From contig CAZOZP010000062.1 in NCBI GenBank assembly GCA_964584325.1, positions 1-18,757 of the forward strand: a DNA stretch of 18,757 nt, in the 5' to 3' direction. Shown here piece by piece: positions 16,740 to 18,757 of this stretch. Each line of letters opens with the position of its first letter. Positions within the stretch are counted from its first letter, which is position 1. The position numbers and the translations under genes were made by a program. Source of the DNA: CAZOZP01 sp964584325 (GTDB lineage Bacteria > Bacteroidota > Ignavibacteria > Ignavibacteriales > Melioribacteraceae). The notes under the pieces are model-generated. The model was not told the origin of the DNA and made no database searches. It worked only from the letters and a program-made list of their open reading frames with translations.

Positions 16740-17974
16740 GCGGATTCCGTTTGATTAAGCAGCCAATTAAATACATTTATATGTTTTATCCCGTCCCGGT
16801 TTTGAGTAAATGAATCAGTTGTAAGTAAATATTTCGGATAGTTATCTTTTATCTTTTCCAATGCTCCGAACTCGCGTTCAACCGTATTTTCGTTTGTAAT
16901 TTGCCAGGCCACTTGATAATATTCAATTTCACCGACCGGATTTTTGCATACAAAGTCAACTTCAGTATTGCGACTAGTGCCTGTCCAAACTTTATTTCCT
17001 CTTCTAATAAGTTCTAAAAAAACAATATTTTCTAAAATGTGGCCTCTCTCCGTTATCCGGTCTTTACCAACTAAAACATTCAGCAATCCGGCATCGACTA
17101 TATAATATTTTTCTTGAGTCGCTAATTGAATTTTCCCTTTTAAATCGAAGCGGTTTACTTTATAAAACACAAAACTTGTAACTAAATAATCTAAATACTT
17201 CTCAACTGTTGTATGATGAATATTTTGTCCGTCCTGTTTGAGGGTTTTGGAAATATTGCCCGGAGATAACTGATTCCCGATATTGGAAGCTGCAAATTTC
17301 ACAATGTTAGCAAAAGCACGCTTATCATTTATTTGGTGTCGTTGTGTTATGTCCTTTTCGATTATTGTAGTGTAAATAGCGTCGAGGTATTCATATATTT
17401 TATCAAAACCGCTTTCACGCAATTCTATACCCTTGGGTAATGAAGTTTCGTTCACGTAATCAAAAAACAAAGTTTCATAATTCAGATATTTATTTTCAGT
17501 ATCAATTTTGCGAGCATTCAAGTATTCCTTAAACGAAAAAGGTAAAATTGAGATTTCTATATATCGTCCGCTTAATAAAGTTGCTAATTCGCTGCTCAAT
17601 AAAAAAGCATTCGAACCTGTTATATAAATATCAGTATTCTCTGTAGCAAATAGTCCGTCAACGAGTTTTTCAAAAAATGGTATGTTTTGCACTTCATCTA
17701 AAAAAACATAGTTGGTTTTATTGGGTTGCATTTTTTTCTTTATATCGAAATATATATCACTCCACGTTTTGTTTAAGTAATTTTCGGGCAGCTCGAAATT
17801 ATAGAACTGTATCTGTTTTTTACCGACTCCCAGTTTCAATAAATGATTATAATAGATTTTCAGCAATGTACTCTTGCCCGACCTGCGTATGCCGCTTACT
17901 ACTTTTATTAGGTCTTTATCTTTGTACGCCAGCAATTTGCTAATGTATTCTTTCCGATTTATATAATTCTCCAT
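16736..17974 (-). CDS. AAA ATPase with DUF4143 domain
   Basis: The 412-residue protein has an N-terminal AAA_14 ATPase with Walker A GIRRSGKST (residues 28-36), Walker B YVFLDEVQ and a sensor-like ITGSNAFLLSSELATLLSGR. A DUF4143 C-terminus follows with TTVEKYLDYLV, YYIVDAGLL, GHILENIVFLEL and EVDFVCKN, a PD-(D/E)XK nuclease-like block. Members of this family are common, variable accessory ATPases of unknown function. In place of the usual GGFP segment it has YVNETSLPKG. The gene is intact but its last codons run into the palindrome, so the final residues (TESA) may come from that insertion. The upstream region has a good Bacteroidota promoter (17979-18011) with little or no leader. A related partial gene lies 236 bases upstream. 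Confidence 0.9.
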   Translation of the reverse strand: MENYINRKEYISKLLAYKDKDLIKVVSGIRRSGKSTLLKIYYNHLLKLGVGKKQIQFYNFELPENYLNKTWSDIYFDIKKKMQPNKTNYVFLDEVQNIPFFEKLVDGLFATENTDIYITGSNAFLLSSELATLLSGRYIEISILPFSFKEYLNARKIDTENKYLNYETLFFDYVNETSLPKGIELRESGFDKIYEYLDAIYTTIIEKDITQRHQINDKRAFANIVKFAASNIGNQLSPGNISKTLKQDGQNIHHTTVEKYLDYLVTSFVFYKVNRFDLKGKIQLATQEKYYIVDAGLLNVLVGKDRITERGHILENIVFLELIRRGNKVWTGTSRNTEVDFVCKNPVGEIEYYQVAWQITNENTVEREFGALEKIKDNYPKYLLTTDSFTQNRDGIKHINVFNWLLNQTESA

Positions 17975-17978
17975 ACAA

Positions 17979-18011
17979 CAAAGATAACACTAAATTATCA
18001 TAACTTGCAAA
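17979..18011 (-). promoter_or_regulatory. Bacteroidota-type promoter of the DUF4143 ATPase
   Basis: On the minus strand TTTG (18011-18008) is followed, after 21 bases, by TATCTTTG (17986-17979), an exact match to the TAnnTTTG -7 element. The ATG of the ATPase begins only four bases later. If used, the promoter would make an almost leaderless mRNA. Confidence 0.5.
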
Positions 18012-18210
18012 TTCTACATTTTTTGATAGTATTATTATATTTTGAGTGGGTCAATTTTCGGCGGAATTTAAATTCAATCCTTATGATGATATTGAAGAAA
18101 GCGACGATTTGTTTTGACAACTACTTTTGATACGAGCTGTGCCGCTTGAATATGCACTGCACCGGCAATTAAATGTACCGCTTGTTAGGGGTCGTCATTA
18201 ATTTTTTCAT

Positions 18211-18757
18211 TTAATCATCTTTATTGCTTAATAGCCAGTCAATTGCATTTATCTGTTTTACTCCATTGTGGTTTCCTGTTTCATAATCCATTGTAATAAG
18301 TAATCTTTCGTTAAAATCCGGAATTTTATGAAAGGGAGCTAGTTCTCGTTCAAGTGTTTTTTGTTCTTTTACTGTATATGCCACTTGAATATATTGTGTG
18401 TAGCCATCTTTGCTTCGAACAACGAAATCAACTTCAAGATTATCTGTTTTTCCTATCCAAATTTGATAATTACGACGAAGTAATTCCAGAAATATCACAT
18501 TTTCAAGTAAATGTCCTGTATCTGAAGTAAGCTCTTTCCCCATTAATGCATATCGCAAACCTAAATCGACAAGATAGTATTTTTCTTGTGTTGCCAAATG
18601 TTGTTTGCCTTTTATATCGTACCGGTTTACTTTATAAAAAAGATAGGATTCCACAAGCGTATCAATATATTTTGATACTGTTTTATTATCAATTTTTTTG
18701 CCATTTGCAGTAAGAACTTTTGCAATATTTCTTGCAGAAACACTTGAACCTATACTG
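18211..18757 (-). CDS. AAA/DUF4143 ATPase, C-terminal part (cut by the window edge)
   Basis: The frame is open from the window edge to the TAA at 18211, giving about 182 residues of the C-terminal half. It matches the complete neighbour along its whole length. Examples are VSKYIDTLVESYLFYKVNRYDIKGK against VEKYLDYLVTSFVFYKVNRFDLKGK, QEKYYLVDLGLRYAL against QEKYYIVDAGLLNVL, and GHLLENVIFLELLRR against GHILENIVFLELIRR. The nuclease-like EVDFVVRSKDG is also kept. The ATPase half, with the Walker motifs, would lie beyond 18757. An internal GTG could be mistaken for a start, but homology continues upstream of it. The differences show an old duplication or separate acquisition rather than a recent copy. 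Confidence 0.85.
   Translation of the reverse strand, partial: SIGSSVSARNIAKVLTANGKKIDNKTVSKYIDTLVESYLFYKVNRYDIKGKQHLATQEKYYLVDLGLRYALMGKELTSDTGHLLENVIFLELLRRNYQIWIGKTDNLEVDFVVRSKDGYTQYIQVAYTVKEQKTLERELAPFHKIPDFNERLLITMDYETGNHNGVKQINAIDWLLSNKDD

Noticed and set aside
18115..18190. Integron attC-like site ending CCGCTTGTTAGGG
   Set aside because: The GTTAGGG end is close to the GTTRRRY core but its last base does not fit, and the opposite end (TGACAAC) fails the RYYYAAC consensus. No integrase or cassette array is visible.

Overview
The window most likely comes from a low-GC member of the Bacteroidota/Ignavibacteriota (Chlorobi-like) lineage. The main clues are a C-terminal type IX secretion sorting domain starting YPNPFNP, three periplasmic two-propeller Y_Y_Y sensor kinases, a match to the Bacteroidota-type promoter (TTTG, 21 nt, TAnnTTTG) and DUF4143 ATPases. 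I place it by these features only; no 16S gene is present.

Layout. Positions 1-476 hold no gene, only a run of small hairpins and short repeats. A tRNA-Asn on the minus strand (477-548) has its own promoter and terminator. Positions 620-2057 (minus) carry a secreted pectate-lyase-superfamily protein broken into two frames, apparently with its middle missing. An SRPBCC protein (2203-2640) is the only plus-strand gene I accept. From 2654 to 12972 three tandem minus-strand genes encode sensor kinases of 1114-1143 residues. Each has a signal peptide, 14 Reg_prop blades (two seven-bladed propellers), Y_Y_Y, one membrane helix, a coiled coil, HisKA and HATPase_c. No receiver domain, DNA-binding domain or separate response regulator is present. 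The most upstream kinase (9550-12972) has threonine where the phosphoacceptor histidine should be.

Upstream of the kinases on the same strand, in transcription order, are a DUF1015 protein, phosphoserine aminotransferase (serC), a small lipoprotein and an RsbRD_N-like protein. The first two are 20 bases apart and probably cotranscribed. A hairpin separates serC from the lipoprotein/RsbRD_N pair. Upstream again are two related AAA/DUF4143 ATPases. One is complete and takes its stop codon from a perfect 28-bp palindrome. The other runs off the window edge.

How the genes may work together. The three kinases look like paralogues from tandem duplication that share the same sensing architecture and must signal to a response regulator elsewhere. 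The kinase lacking its histidine may act as a partner or modulator of the other two. The DUF1015-serC pair points to serine biosynthesis. The ATPases and flanking repeats look like accessory DNA. The strongest leads for something new are the degenerate kinase in the triple array and the DGHHR motif of the DUF1015 protein next to serC.
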